DNA from: Deltaproteobacteria bacterium
GTDB lineage: Bacteria > Myxococcota > Kuafuiibacteriia > Kuafuiibacteriales > Kuafuiibacteriaceae
NCBI GenBank assembly: GCA_016703535.1
Contig: JADJBV010000001.1
Span: 1,736,001 to 1,800,000, forward strand
Direction: 5' to 3'
DNA length: 64,000 nucleotides
Notes under the pieces: model-generated
Told to the model about the DNA's origin: nothing
The model's database searches: none
What the model saw: the letters and a program-made list of their open reading frames with translations, nothing else
In this document: positions 1 through 8,871 of the stretch, piece by piece
How the letters are laid out: every line of letters starts with the position of its first letter
Position numbering within the stretch: the stretch's first letter is position 1
Position numbers and translations under genes: made by a program

Positions 1-653
1 CGAAAGGGGTCGGGGCGATCTTCGGCCAACAAAGCCCGCCACCCGAGGAGCAGGTCGTCATAGTCGAAGAGGCCGAGTTTTCGCTTTTCCGCTTGGTAGG
101 CGGCCAACACCGCCTCGATCCCCGGCTCATGGCGAGCCCACTCCGGGGTCCGGGCCAAGATCACCTCCGCCAGGGATTGGCCTTGGTTGATCGCCGCCGA
201 GTGGAGGCCCAGGAGGCCGGCGCAGGTGGCCGGCAGCTCGGCGCCCGCTCGGGTCCGGGCCCGCTCCATCAAGGTCTCTTGGTCGTCTTGGTCGAGGAGG
301 GTCGGCCGGATCCCGGCGGCGGTGAGGGCCCGGTAGGCCAAGCCATGGAAGGTGCCGGCCCGGATCGCCTGGGCCGGGGCGCCGAGCAGATCCTGGAGGC
401 GGCCCACCATCATGGCCGCCGCCCGTCGGGTGAAGGTGCACAGGAGGATCCGATCCGGAGGCACGCCCTCGGCGACCAGCCGGGCGACCCGAGCGGTGAG
501 GGTGCGGGTCTTGCCGGTGCCGGCGCCGGCCAAGATCAGGAGCCGAGGGGCATCCAGGAGGACCGCCCGTCGTTGGGCGTCGTTCAGGCCGTCCAGGAAG
601 GGGCGGGCCAGGGTCGGCCCCGGACGGAGGGTGAAGGTCCGGTCAGGTGCCAC
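1..653 (-). CDS. UvrD/PcrA-like superfamily 1 DNA helicase, N-terminal part (runs off left edge)
   Basis: The first 217 residues of a UvrD-type DNA helicase are present; the 3' part lies beyond the left edge. Visible motifs are Q-like LNDAQRRAV (residues 23-31), Walker A GAGTGKT (43-49), motif Ia TFTRRAA (73-79), GTFHGLAYRAL (100-110) and FDYDDLLL (196-203), in the order expected for ATP-driven 3'-5' helicases of repair or replication restart. The GTG start at 651-653 was chosen because it directly precedes the conserved region. It overlaps the stop of the upstream 73-codon gene by 11 bases, so the two are probably co-transcribed. The missing C-terminus prevents separating UvrD, PcrA and Rep-like members. 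Confidence 0.85.
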   Translation of the reverse strand, partial: MAPDRTFTLRPGPTLARPFLDGLNDAQRRAVLLDAPRLLILAGAGTGKTRTLTARVARLVAEGVPPDRILLCTFTRRAAAMMVGRLQDLLGAPAQAIRAGTFHGLAYRALTAAGIRPTLLDQDDQETLMERARTRAGAELPATCAGLLGLHSAAINQGQSLAEVILARTPEWARHEPGIEAVLAAYQAEKRKLGLFDYDDLLLGWRALLAEDRPDPF

Positions 654-864
654 CTGTCGGCTTTTTCTGGGCAGTTTTGACGGTATCGAGCACGGTCTTG
701 TAGATCACCCGATAGGCCTCGCTGATCTTGGCGGGGTTCTTTTCGGTGGTCACGGCCACCATGGCCGCGGTGATCCGAGCTGAGGCGTCGATGGCCGCCT
801 TGGTGATCTCGAGCTGGGAGGTGGAGAGCGGGATGCTCTCGTCTTTTTTGTCGCCGGGGCCCAT
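643..864 (-). CDS. Small hypothetical protein, 73 aa
   Basis: This is a short charged, mostly helical protein without signal peptide or membrane segment. It begins MGPGDKKDES and ends KTAQKKPTGGT. I do not recognise a family. The ATG at 862-864 is preferred because longer versions of the frame would run back through the terminator and the tRNA. Its 3' end overlaps the start of the helicase gene by 11 bases, which suggests translational coupling. It could be a small accessory protein of the helicase, but nothing in the sequence shows a function. Confidence 0.6.
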   Translation of the reverse strand: MGPGDKKDESIPLSTSQLEITKAAIDASARITAAMVAVTTEKNPAKISEAYRVIYKTVLDTVKTAQKKPTGGT

Positions 865-889
865 GGCCCGGCAGCCTACATCGGACCGG

Positions 890-930
890 AAAAAACGAAA
901 ACGGCCGGACCCCCAAAGGATACCGGCCGT
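890..930 (-). terminator. Rho-independent terminator after tRNA-Ala
   Basis: An 8-bp GC-rich stem (901-908 paired with 923-930) is followed on the minus strand by a T-rich tract (complement of 890-901). It lies 17 bases downstream of the tRNA gene and upstream of the 73-aa gene start, so it most likely ends the tRNA transcript. Confidence 0.75.
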
Positions 931-946
931 TCGAACTGACCTGGAG

Positions 947-1019
<73 letters not shown>

Positions 1020-1117
1020 AGTGTGTGGACGGAGATACTACCGGTGGGCTGATATCGCAAGGAAAAATCAGAGCATTTTGACCTGATGTCCGGTCCTCTG
1101 ATAGGTCACTGCCAAGG

Positions 1118-3501
1118 ATGGCGGGCGAGAGCGCTGTGGCAAAAAACGGCAAGCCCGAGTCGACTGGCAAGGTTCTCTCGATCACCGAGCTGGAGCTGCA
1201 GTTTGCTCAGAACCCAGACTCGATCGCGTACGTTCCGCTCTGCGAGGCGTACATCGCTCAAGGTCGCTTCATGGAAGCGATGGTGGTCTGCAAGAAGAGC
1301 ATCAAGGCTCATCCTCAGGCCGCCGAGCCGCGGATCTTGTTGGCCCGGGTCTACGCCGAGCAGAAAAATACAAACGCGGCATCCAAGAGCTCGACGAGCT
1401 GCTGCAACAACAGCCCGGCTCCGCGCCGGCCTTGTTGGCCCGGGGCAAGTTGTACCTGCTGGCCGGTGAGACCGAACCTGGCGTCGTCGATCTGAAGAAG
1501 GCCCTCGATCTCGACGAGTCCTTGAGCGAAGCGAGCCAGGTGCTCAAGGAGCGGGGCATCATTTATCCCGAGCCTAAAGCGCCGCCGCCGCCGCCGCGAC
1601 CCGAGCCGACGACCAACGATCTCACCACCGCCGACATCCAACCGTCGCGTCCGTCGATCGTCCCTCGCGGGGCCTCGATCATCCGGCCGCCGACCTTGGA
1701 CATGCCCGCGCCGAGTTTGCCGCCGATGGGCGGTGAACTGCCGCCGTTGATGCCGGGGCCCCAGACCGGGCCGATGACGCCGCTGCCTCGAACGCCGTCG
1801 ATGATGGGCCCGGGCATGATGCCGGTCTCCCAAACCGGCTACCCGATCCTGCGACAACGGCTGGAGGGTGAAGACGAGCTGGAGGCCTTGGCCGCCAAAG
1901 TGGCCGAAGAGAAGCCAGTCCAAGGCAAACCGAAGACGACCTTGTTCCTCTTGGTGGGCATGGTGATCTTGGCGATGGGCCTGGGCGGTTACCTGCTGCT
2001 TCACAAGCGGAAGGTCGAGGGCATCGATCGCCTCAGCAAAGAGGGCGAGCCGGCCTTCAACAAAGACACCTACGGCAGCTACAAGCGGGCGGCCGCGTCC
2101 TTCGAGGAGATCCTCGACGACTACGACGCCAACCACCCTCTGACCTTGGGCCGCTTGGCCCACACCTACGCGATCCTCTGGGGTGAACACGGCGAAAGTT
2201 CCCTCCGACCGCGGCTCGACGAGGTCTTGGCCAAGGCCAAGGCCAAGGCCCCGGGCGTCTCCCACACCATCGCGGCTGAAGGTCTGGTGCAGCTCTACGA
2301 CGGGAAAGATCGGCGGGTCGCCGCCCAAGCCGCCGCCAACCTGGTGCAGCCGATGGTCCAGCGCACCAAAGAGGGCGGGGCCGCCCCGACCCACGCCGAC
2401 TTGGTGTTGGCCTTGGCCGAGATGGAGCTCGGCGAATACGAGGCCGCGGTGAGGCTCCTCGGGGTGATCAAGGAAGGCCTCCCCTCCAACGTCCGGGCCA
2501 AGGTCTGGCACGCCCGGGCCGCGGCTCGGGCCAGCCGACTGGGCACGGCCCGGGCCGGCTACGAATCGGCCCTGCGAGCGGAGCCCAACCACCCCGGCGC
2601 TCGCGCGGGCTTGGCCTTGGTGCGGCTCGAGACCGGAGATCTGCAGGGCGCGGCCACCGAGCTGGACGCCTTCGATCAGCTGGCCCGGGACCGACCCAAG
2701 GAGATCTCGCCGAAGGACACCGCGTTGGCCGAGTTCGCTCGCAGCGAGATCTACCGCTCGGCGGGCCAAGACGCGAAGGCCACCGGCGCCTACGAAAACG
2801 CGATCCGCACCGATCCCACCAACGCCGACTTCCCGTTTGGCCTGGGCCGCTCCTTGTTGAAGGGCAGCAAGGCCAAGGAGGCCCTGGTGCCTCTCCAGAA
2901 GGCCGTCGAGATGGAGCCGACCCGGGCCGCGTTTTTGGTGGAGCTCGCCGAAGCCCAGATGCAGGTCGAGGATAACGCCGAGGCCGAGAAGTTGGTGGAG
3001 CAGGTCCTGCAGCGGGTGCCGGACTACGTGCCCGCCATCGTGGCCAAGGCCCGGCTCCTGCGCCGGGCCAACAAGCCTGATACCGAGACCTACATCGCCG
3101 AAAGCCAGAAGAAGTACCCGAGCGCCGCCGTCGATCTCAACTTGGAGTTGGGCCGCCTCTACCGCGCGAAAAACAAGCTGGACGACGCCAAGGCGGTGTT
3201 CGAGAAGACCATCGAAGAGATGGCCTCCAGCTCACCGGCCCTGCAAGGGGAGGTGTTGTTGTCCTACGGCCGCCTGATGGAGGATCGGGGTGACGCTTCG
3301 GTGGCCTTGGCCAGCTTCAAGCAGGCCGCCGAGCGGGGCGCCATCGAAGGTTATTACCGATCGGCGATCATCTTGGCTCGAGGCGGCAGGCCCGAACGGG
3401 AAGAGGGCAAGAAGTTCTGCGACCGCTACCTCGCGGGCGGGAACTCCATGCGCTACTACGAGCAGGCCGTGCCCCTCTGCCAGGGCCTGGCCACCCCCTA
3501 A
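1118..3501 (+). CDS. TPR-repeat protein with central membrane segment (frameshifted as given)
   Basis: The protein is about 794 residues if one base is restored. It has an N-terminal TPR-like block, a long Pro-rich linker (from about residue 150), one transmembrane segment (TLFLLVGMVILAMGLGGYLL, about residue 275) and a C-terminal half of TPR-like helical pairs. The frame that opens at ATG 1118 leaves the coding pattern at the A5 run 1364-1368. The remainder is read in the other frame from TAC at 1369 and matches the TPR pattern seamlessly, so one A appears to be missing. TPR arrays are protein-interaction scaffolds; the anchor suggests that N- and C-terminal repeats lie on opposite sides of the inner membrane. 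No enzymatic motif is visible and the partner is unknown. Confidence 0.8.
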
Positions 3502-3570
3502 ACTTCGTGTTCCACGGGCGGCGGGGTCCGGACCTCCCGGTCACGGACGTGGTGGAGGCGAGGCGGCCCG

Positions 3571-4104
3571 TTAGGCCGGGGCCCGGCCGTCCAGCAGGTT
3601 TTGCTTCTCGGCGCCTTCGAAGTGCTTCTCCACCATTTGGTGGATCCGCTTGCGATCAAACAACTCGACCGGGGCGCCTTCGGCCTCGAGCCGGGCGTCG
3701 GGCCCGAACTCGCCGGTGGTGAAGAGCAGGCCCTTGCTGACGTAAGCGCTCCGGACCGCCCGGATGAAGGTGCCGACGCTGGGGCCGTCGAGTTTCCCGG
3801 TCGCCGCCGGGGCTGGGATGCAGTGGATCAGGAAGGAGCCGCCGGTGACCGGGGTCGGGTTGACCGCGTAGATCTCCAGGATTTCGTTTTTTCCGCCCTG
3901 GGAACGTTCGATCTCCAGGCCCATCTTGTCGACCAGCGCCGCGACCAGCCGGCCGAGTTGTTCGGCGTCCAGCTCGACCAGCGGATCGTTGTTGGTCGCC
4001 CGACGCAGATCGAGGGGAGGTCGCGCCGGGGAGCTGATGGCGATCAGGAGGATCAGGATGAAGCCGAGGCCGATCCCACCACCGAAGAGAAAAATTACTT
4101 CCAT
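3571..4104 (-). CDS. Membrane-anchored, degenerate Mrr-like endonuclease-fold protein, 177 aa
   Basis: Residues 1-25 form a hydrophobic N-terminal anchor (FGGGIGLGFILILLIAI). The rest resembles the Mrr_cat restriction-endonuclease fold: an ELDAEQLGRLVAALVDKMG start helix, a strand ending FLIHCIP, and the typical GLLFTTGEFGPDARLEAEG...VELFDRKRI ending. In Mrr enzymes the strand carries a Q-x-K catalytic element; here the same place reads IHC, so the lysine is absent and cleavage is unlikely. It may bind DNA or have been re-used in an envelope role. It follows trxA on the same strand after 31 bases. Confidence 0.65.
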   Translation of the reverse strand: MEVIFLFGGGIGLGFILILLIAISSPARPPLDLRRATNNDPLVELDAEQLGRLVAALVDKMGLEIERSQGGKNEILEIYAVNPTPVTGGSFLIHCIPAPAATGKLDGPSVGTFIRAVRSAYVSKGLLFTTGEFGPDARLEAEGAPVELFDRKRIHQMVEKHFEGAEKQNLLDGRAPA

Positions 4105-4135
4105 GGCGATTGGCCTCGGGCCCGGCGGGCCGGAT

Positions 4136-4465
4136 TCATAGCGCTTTTTTGATCATCGCCTCGATCGCGTCCTTCTTGACGGCGCCGATCACCTGGCCCA
4201 CCGGCTGGCCGCCCTTGAACACGTAGAGGGTGGGGATGCTCATGACGTTGTAACGCTGGGCCACGGCCTGGTGTTCGTCGATGTTGATCTTGCCGACCTT
4301 GGCTTGGCCCGCGTATTTGGTGGCCAACTCTTCGACCGACGGCGCGATCTGGCGGCAAGGCGCACACCAAGGTGCCCAGAAGTCGATCAGGACGGGCACG
4401 TCGGATTTGAGGACTTCTGCTTCGAAGTCGTGGTCACCAAAAGTCAGTACGTTGGGATTGGCCAT
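4136..4465 (-). CDS. trxA: Thioredoxin
   Basis: This 109-residue protein is the full length of a classical cytoplasmic thioredoxin, the general protein disulfide reductase. The redox site is WCAPC (residues 33-37) in place of the usual WCGPC, and the cis-proline segment SIPTLYVFKGG is intact. ATG 4463-4465 was chosen because it gives the canonical start MANPNVLTFGDHDFE and has an AAAGGAGA ribosome-binding site upstream, though at a long spacing of about 14 bases. It precedes the membrane Mrr-like gene on the same strand and is divergent from the gene starting at 4648. Confidence 0.95.
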   Translation of the reverse strand: MANPNVLTFGDHDFEAEVLKSDVPVLIDFWAPWCAPCRQIAPSVEELATKYAGQAKVGKINIDEHQAVAQRYNVMSIPTLYVFKGGQPVGQVIGAVKKDAIEAMIKKAL

Positions 4466-4647
4466 GGGGATAAAAAAGTCTCCTTTGGGCCAACAAGCGG
4501 ATCGGGAGGCGGATTCCCCGGGTCCCGGCCGACCTTGGGCCAGGTCGAGAGATAGCAGATCGTCATCGGACCCGCACTCCACTTCTGGACTTTTCCGGCC
4601 TGGACGGCGAACCCTATAGGTCGAACCGTTCGAGGCTCCCGTTATTT

Positions 4648-4956
4648 ATGGCCACTTTGCACCCCCGGATGTTCATCCCCCAACGGACCCTCGAGGCTTG
4701 GCTCGACTCCGGATCCGCCGACGTGGACCACGAGGTGGTCTTGCTCAAGAACGCCGGTCGCGCCTACGACCTGGTGCCGGCGGTCCGCTTTCTCAAAGTG
4801 GTCCCGACCACCAGCGCGCCGGAGCTGCTCGGCAAAGTGTTGAGCGAAGCGCGGATCCTGGAGCTGGGGGGCGAGATCATGGGAACGTCAGTCTTGTTCG
4901 GTGAAGCCGCGTTCGAAGTCGAAGCCGGCTACATTGGCCAGTTGCGGGGAGCCTGA
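4648..4956 (+). CDS. Hypothetical protein, 102 aa, first gene of the heme cluster
   Basis: This soluble protein, beginning MATLHPRMFIPQRTLEAWLD, has no signal peptide, no membrane segment and no cofactor motif that I can assign. It lies 5 bases before the hemX-like gene and on the same strand as the whole tetrapyrrole cluster, so it is probably the first gene of that operon. The 182-base gap between it and trxA must hold the divergent promoters. Function unknown. Confidence 0.75.
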   Translation: MATLHPRMFIPQRTLEAWLDSGSADVDHEVVLLKNAGRAYDLVPAVRFLKVVPTTSAPELLGKVLSEARILELGGEIMGTSVLFGEAAFEVEAGYIGQLRGA

Positions 4957-4961
4957 TTCCG

Positions 4962-5795
4962 ATGGCGTTGCTCTTGCTCAAGGTCTCGGCGGTCTTCTAC
5001 GCGCTGGTCGCGGTCTTTGGATTGGTCCAGCTGAAGTGGCCGAGGGAGTTCGGGGATCGGGTGGTGTTGGTCGGCCTCTCCTTGGCGGTGGTGGCCCATG
5101 CTCTGGCCTTGGGCGGTCGCACGGTGGAGGTGGGGACCTTTCCGCTCCTCGATCTGCACGACGGCCTCTCCCTCTTCGGATTTTTGACCGCGGTGATCGC
5201 CATCGGCATCGCCTGGCGAAGTGGCGTGCCTCAGGCGGCCCCCTTGGCCAGCGTTTTGGTCACGGTGTTGGTGGTGGCGGCGGCCATGGTCGACGCCTCG
5301 GGCAGCGTGCCGGAGCGCCTCCGCTCCCCTTGGTTGCCGGTCCACATCGCCACGGCCTTTTTGGGTGAAGCGGCCTTCGCGATCGCCGGGATCGTGGCCA
5401 GCATCTACCTGCTGCAAGAGCGGCGGCTCAAGTCGAAGCACAAGATCGGCAAGATGGGCACGGGCCTGCATCGCCTGCCGGCCTTGGAGATCTTGGACAA
5501 CGTCTCGGCCCGGCTGATCCAGATCGGCTTTCCGGTGATGACCATCGGGCTCTTCGCGGGCGCCATCTTCAGCAACGAGGTCACCGGCCACTACTTCACC
5601 TGGGGGCTGCTCAACACGGTCAGCGTTTTAGTGTGGGCCCTTTATGCGCTGATGCTCCACTTCCGCCTCACCATCGGGTGGCGGGGCAAGAAGGCGGCGG
5701 TGCTCACCTTGATCGGGGTGATCTGCACCTTGGTCGCCTTGGTCGGTTTGGGCCTGGCTGGGGTCGGGGCCCACGGCACCGGGGGTGTCTCGTGA
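4962..5795 (+). CDS. hemX: HemX/CcsA-like cytochrome c assembly membrane protein
   Basis: This 277-residue inner-membrane protein has about eight hydrophobic helices. It belongs to the cytochrome c assembly (CcsA/HemX) family, shown by the tract GRTVEVGTFPLLDLHDGLSLFGF near the third helix and the histidines in PWLPVHIATAFLGEAAF and HYFTWGLLNTVSVLVWALYA. Members either move heme for cytochrome c maturation (with ResB) or modulate HemA levels. Its position directly before hemA is the classic hemX arrangement. Its TGA stop at 5793-5795 overlaps the possible GTG start of hemA. A ResB gene lies at 56.7 kb, so a role as the CcsA partner in System II is also possible. Confidence 0.85.
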   Translation: MALLLLKVSAVFYALVAVFGLVQLKWPREFGDRVVLVGLSLAVVAHALALGGRTVEVGTFPLLDLHDGLSLFGFLTAVIAIGIAWRSGVPQAAPLASVLVTVLVVAAAMVDASGSVPERLRSPWLPVHIATAFLGEAAFAIAGIVASIYLLQERRLKSKHKIGKMGTGLHRLPALEILDNVSARLIQIGFPVMTIGLFAGAIFSNEVTGHYFTWGLLNTVSVLVWALYALMLHFRLTIGWRGKKAAVLTLIGVICTLVALVGLGLAGVGAHGTGGVS

Positions 5796-5797
5796 GG

Positions 5798-7165
5798 ATG
5801 GCACTCCTGGGCTTGTCCCACCGAACGGCCTCCATTGAGCTGCGGGAGCGCTTCGCCAGCGTCACCGCCAACCTGGATCCGGTGTTGGCCGAGCTGCGCC
5901 GGCTGGATCACGTGGAGGAGGCCTGCATCATCTCCACCTGCAACCGGGTCGAGTTCTACATCGCGGGTTCGGTCGAGGGCCCCCACCTGGCTCGGGCCTT
6001 GCGCAGTTATCTGCAGCGCCTGTCCGGCATCGCCCTCGATCAGCTCGATCCTCACCTCTACGTCCACGAAGGGGAGGGCGCGCTGCACCACCTCTTTCGG
6101 GTCGCCTCCTCTTTGGATTCGATGGTGCTCGGCGAACCTCAGATCCTGGGACAGGTGAAGGAGGCCTATCGCTCGGCCGAAGCCGCGGGTTCGGTGGGCC
6201 CGTCTCTGCAACGGGTCTTCCCAAAGGCCTTTGGGGTGGCCAAGCGGGTCCGTACCGAAACCGGCATCGCCGAAAATGCGGTGTCCATGAGCTTCGCCGC
6301 CGTCGAGTTGGGCCGGCAGATCTTCGACACCTTCGACGGCAAAGAGATCTTGTTGATCGGCGCTGGCAAGATGGCGGGCCTCGCCGCCAAACACCTGTTG
6401 TCGTCCGGCGCCAAGGCGGTGCGGGTCGCCAGCCGCTCCTTGAACACCGCCCAAAAATTGGCCGACGAGATCGGCGGCACCGCCTCCAGCCTCAGCGATC
6501 TGCCCATCTTGTTGAGCCAAGCCGACATCGTGATCAGCTCCACCGCCGCGCCCGGTTTTGTCGTCGACAAGAAGATGATGCAGAAGGTGGTGCGGGAGCG
6601 CCGCTATCGGCCCATCTTGTTCGTGGACATCGCCGTGCCCCGGGACATCGATCCGCGGGTCGGTGATCTCGACAACGTCTATGTCTACGACGTGGACGAT
6701 CTCGAGAAGGTGCTGGAGCACAACCGAGAGAGCCGGGCCAAAGAGGCCGCCGCCGCCGAACGGCTGATCCAGGAGGAGTTGGCCGCGTTTTTGCGCTGGT
6801 CCAAGTCCCAGCAGGTGGTGCCGGTGATCAAGGCGCTGCGGGAGAAGGCGCTGGGGATCGCTCAGGCCGAGGTCGAGCGGACCTTGGGCCACGTCAAAGA
6901 GGCGGACCCCAAGGTGCAGCAGAGCATCAAGGCCATGAGCAACGCGATCGTGAACAAGTTGCTCCACCCGGTGTTGACCACCCTCAAGTCGGAAGGGGCG
7001 GCGGGTGATCCTCAGCCGCTGATCGACGCCTTGGCGCGGCTCTTCGAGATCGATCCCCGAAGCTTCGAAGAACCTCCCAAGGAAGAGACCGGCAAAAAGT
7101 CCGAAGCCGAGGAGGGCAAGGTGGTGCCCTTCCGCGGAAAAGATCAGGCAGGCGGAGAGTCATGA
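5798..7165 (+). CDS. hemA: Glutamyl-tRNA reductase
   Basis: HemA reduces glutamyl-tRNA(Glu) to glutamate-1-semialdehyde with NADPH, the first committed step of C5-pathway tetrapyrrole synthesis. The 455-residue product has the catalytic cysteine in STCNRVEFY (Cys48), the signature SVLGEPQILGQVKEAY-like stretch (here MVLGEPQILGQVKEAYR), a nucleotide-binding loop LLIGAGKMAGLAAKHL and the C-terminal dimerisation helix. ATG 5798 gives the family start MALLGLSHRTASIELRERF; a GTG at 5792 in the same frame, overlapping the hemX stop, would add two residues. hemC starts within its stop codon. Confidence 0.97.
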   Translation: MALLGLSHRTASIELRERFASVTANLDPVLAELRRLDHVEEACIISTCNRVEFYIAGSVEGPHLARALRSYLQRLSGIALDQLDPHLYVHEGEGALHHLFRVASSLDSMVLGEPQILGQVKEAYRSAEAAGSVGPSLQRVFPKAFGVAKRVRTETGIAENAVSMSFAAVELGRQIFDTFDGKEILLIGAGKMAGLAAKHLLSSGAKAVRVASRSLNTAQKLADEIGGTASSLSDLPILLSQADIVISSTAAPGFVVDKKMMQKVVRERRYRPILFVDIAVPRDIDPRVGDLDNVYVYDVDDLEKVLEHNRESRAKEAAAAERLIQEELAAFLRWSKSQQVVPVIKALREKALGIAQAEVERTLGHVKEADPKVQQSIKAMSNAIVNKLLHPVLTTLKSEGAAGDPQPLIDALARLFEIDPRSFEEPPKEETGKKSEAEEGKVVPFRGKDQAGGES

Positions 7166-8085
7166 GCACGGTACGGATCGCGACCCGAAAGAGCCCCCTG
7201 GCCATCTGGCAGGCCGAACACATCTCGGCCGAGCTGAAGTCCAAAGAGCCCGGGCTGGAGGTCGAGTTGGTACGGCTCACCACCCAAGGCGACAAGATCC
7301 TGGATCAGGCCTTGTCCAAGGTTGGCGGCAAAGATCTCTTCGTGAAGGAGATCGAAGCGGCGCTCTTCGACGGTCGGGCCGAGGTCGCGGTGCACTCCCT
7401 GAAGGACGTGCCGACCGAGTTGCCGGCGGGCCTGGAGGTCACGGCCTTTCCGCCCCGAGAAGATCCCCGGGACGCCTTGGTCTCGACCAAAGGCTACACC
7501 CTCGACACCTTGCCCAAAGGCGCCAGCGTCGGCACCTGCTCTTTGCGGCGGGCCGCCCAGCTCTTGCGGCTCCGCCCCGACCTGGTGATCAAGCCGATCC
7601 GGGGCAACGTGCAAACGCGGCTCAAGAAGCTCGATGAAGACAACCTGGACGCGACGATCTTGGCCTACGCGGGCCTCTTGCGTTTGGGCATGACCCAGGT
7701 GGCCACCGAGGTCCTCAGCCCCGAACGATCGTTGCCGGCCATCGGCCAGGGGATCTTGGCGGTGGAGTGTCGAAGGGACGATCACCCAACGACCCAACGG
7801 GTTCAGCAGCTCGACGACCCGGCCGCCCGGGCCGCGGCCCTCACCGAACGGGCCTTTTTGCGGCGGCTCCAAGGTGGCTGTCAGGTGCCGATCGCCGGCC
7901 ACGCCACCTTGAGCGGAGACCAGATCACCTTACGCGGCCTGGTGGCCTCCTTGGACGGCCAAGAGAGCGTCGAAGATCAGATCGCTGGCCCTCTGGGGGA
8001 CGCCGAAGCTCTGGGCACCGAGTTGGCCGATCGGCTCCTCGGCCGCGGCGCTCGGAGGATCCTCGATGCCCTCCAAGGGGCGTGA
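7162..8085 (+). CDS. hemC: Hydroxymethylbilane synthase (porphobilinogen deaminase)
   Basis: HemC polymerises four porphobilinogens into hydroxymethylbilane. The protein is 307 residues, the usual size. It has the start STVRIATRKSPLAIWQAE, the substrate-binding VAVHSLKDVPTELP and TCSLRRAAQLL regions, and the cofactor-attachment motif LQGGCQVPIAGHA, in which Cys240 should carry the dipyrromethane cofactor. Its ATG overlaps the hemA stop (ATGA), and its own 3' end overlaps hemD by 20 bases, so the three genes are translationally coupled. Confidence 0.97.
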   Translation: MSTVRIATRKSPLAIWQAEHISAELKSKEPGLEVELVRLTTQGDKILDQALSKVGGKDLFVKEIEAALFDGRAEVAVHSLKDVPTELPAGLEVTAFPPREDPRDALVSTKGYTLDTLPKGASVGTCSLRRAAQLLRLRPDLVIKPIRGNVQTRLKKLDEDNLDATILAYAGLLRLGMTQVATEVLSPERSLPAIGQGILAVECRRDDHPTTQRVQQLDDPAARAAALTERAFLRRLQGGCQVPIAGHATLSGDQITLRGLVASLDGQESVEDQIAGPLGDAEALGTELADRLLGRGARRILDALQGA

Positions 8086-8845
8086 ACTCGACGGCCGCAC
8101 CGTCTTGGTGACCCGGGCCCCCGAACAGGCCGGCGCCCTCAGCGAGGCCCTGCGGGATCGTGGTGCTGAGGTCCTCGAGTTGCCCACGATCTTGATCGTC
8201 CCTCCCGAAACCTACGCGCCCCTCGATCAGGCCCTCAGCCAGGCCTCGAGCTACGACGCCTTGATCTTGGGATCTCGGAACGCCGCCCAGGGGGTGGTCG
8301 AGCGCTGTTTGCAACTTGGCTTGCACTGGCCACGGCCCATCGCTTGCGTCGGCGAAAAGACGGCCCACTGGGTCCGGAGCCAGGCCGAGATCTTTCGCGG
8401 TGAGGTGATCGTCCCCCAAACTTTTCGGGCCGAGGCCTTGGTGCCCACCTTGGTGGCCCACTTTGGCGAGGTGGAGGGCCGGCGTTTCCTCCACCCGCGG
8501 GCCCCCGAGGGACGAGAGACCATCGGCAACGACCTGGGGGCGAGGGGCGCTCGGGTGGAGGCGGTCGAGGCCTATCGCATCCAAGCCGCGCCACCTTTGG
8601 CGGATCCAGAGCGGCTCCTGGCCCTGGCCGCCGTCGACTGGGTGACCTTCCTCTCGGGCGAGACCCTCAAGGCCTTCTTGGCGGTGGTCCCGGAGGCCCG
8701 GGCCTATCTGGCGGCCCGGAAGGTGGCGGTGATCGGGCCGGTGGCCGCCGAACGCGCCGAAAAGTTGGGCGTACGGGTGGATCTGATCCCACCCGAGGCG
8801 ACCGTCGAGAGCCTGGTCCAGGGCCTGGCGGCCTTCGGGACATGA
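8066..8845 (+). CDS. hemD: Uroporphyrinogen-III synthase
   Basis: HemD closes hydroxymethylbilane to uroporphyrinogen III with inversion of ring D. The family is weakly conserved. This 259-residue protein shows the expected N-terminal GRTVLVTRAPEQAGALSEALRDRGAEV element, the bilobal length, and the C-terminal strand-helix element VDWVTFLSGETLKAFLAVVPEARAYL followed by AVIGPVAAERAEKLGVRVDLIPPEATVESL. The assignment is supported strongly by its place between hemC and hemB. Its start lies inside the end of hemC (20-base overlap). Confidence 0.93.
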   Translation: MPSKGRELDGRTVLVTRAPEQAGALSEALRDRGAEVLELPTILIVPPETYAPLDQALSQASSYDALILGSRNAAQGVVERCLQLGLHWPRPIACVGEKTAHWVRSQAEIFRGEVIVPQTFRAEALVPTLVAHFGEVEGRRFLHPRAPEGRETIGNDLGARGARVEAVEAYRIQAAPPLADPERLLALAAVDWVTFLSGETLKAFLAVVPEARAYLAARKVAVIGPVAAERAEKLGVRVDLIPPEATVESLVQGLAAFGT

Positions 8846-8871
8846 GCCGTCGGCTCTGCTAGAGCAGCGCC

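Noticed and set aside
3573..3590. A palindrome GGCCGGGGCCCGGCC near the 3' end of the Mrr-like gene as a terminator
   Set aside because: It lies within the last codons of the gene and lacks a T-rich tract on either strand.
4466..4647. A regulatory RNA in the trxA/heme cluster gap
   Set aside because: The sequence has no clear stem-loop with T-tract; the gap can be explained by two divergent promoters.
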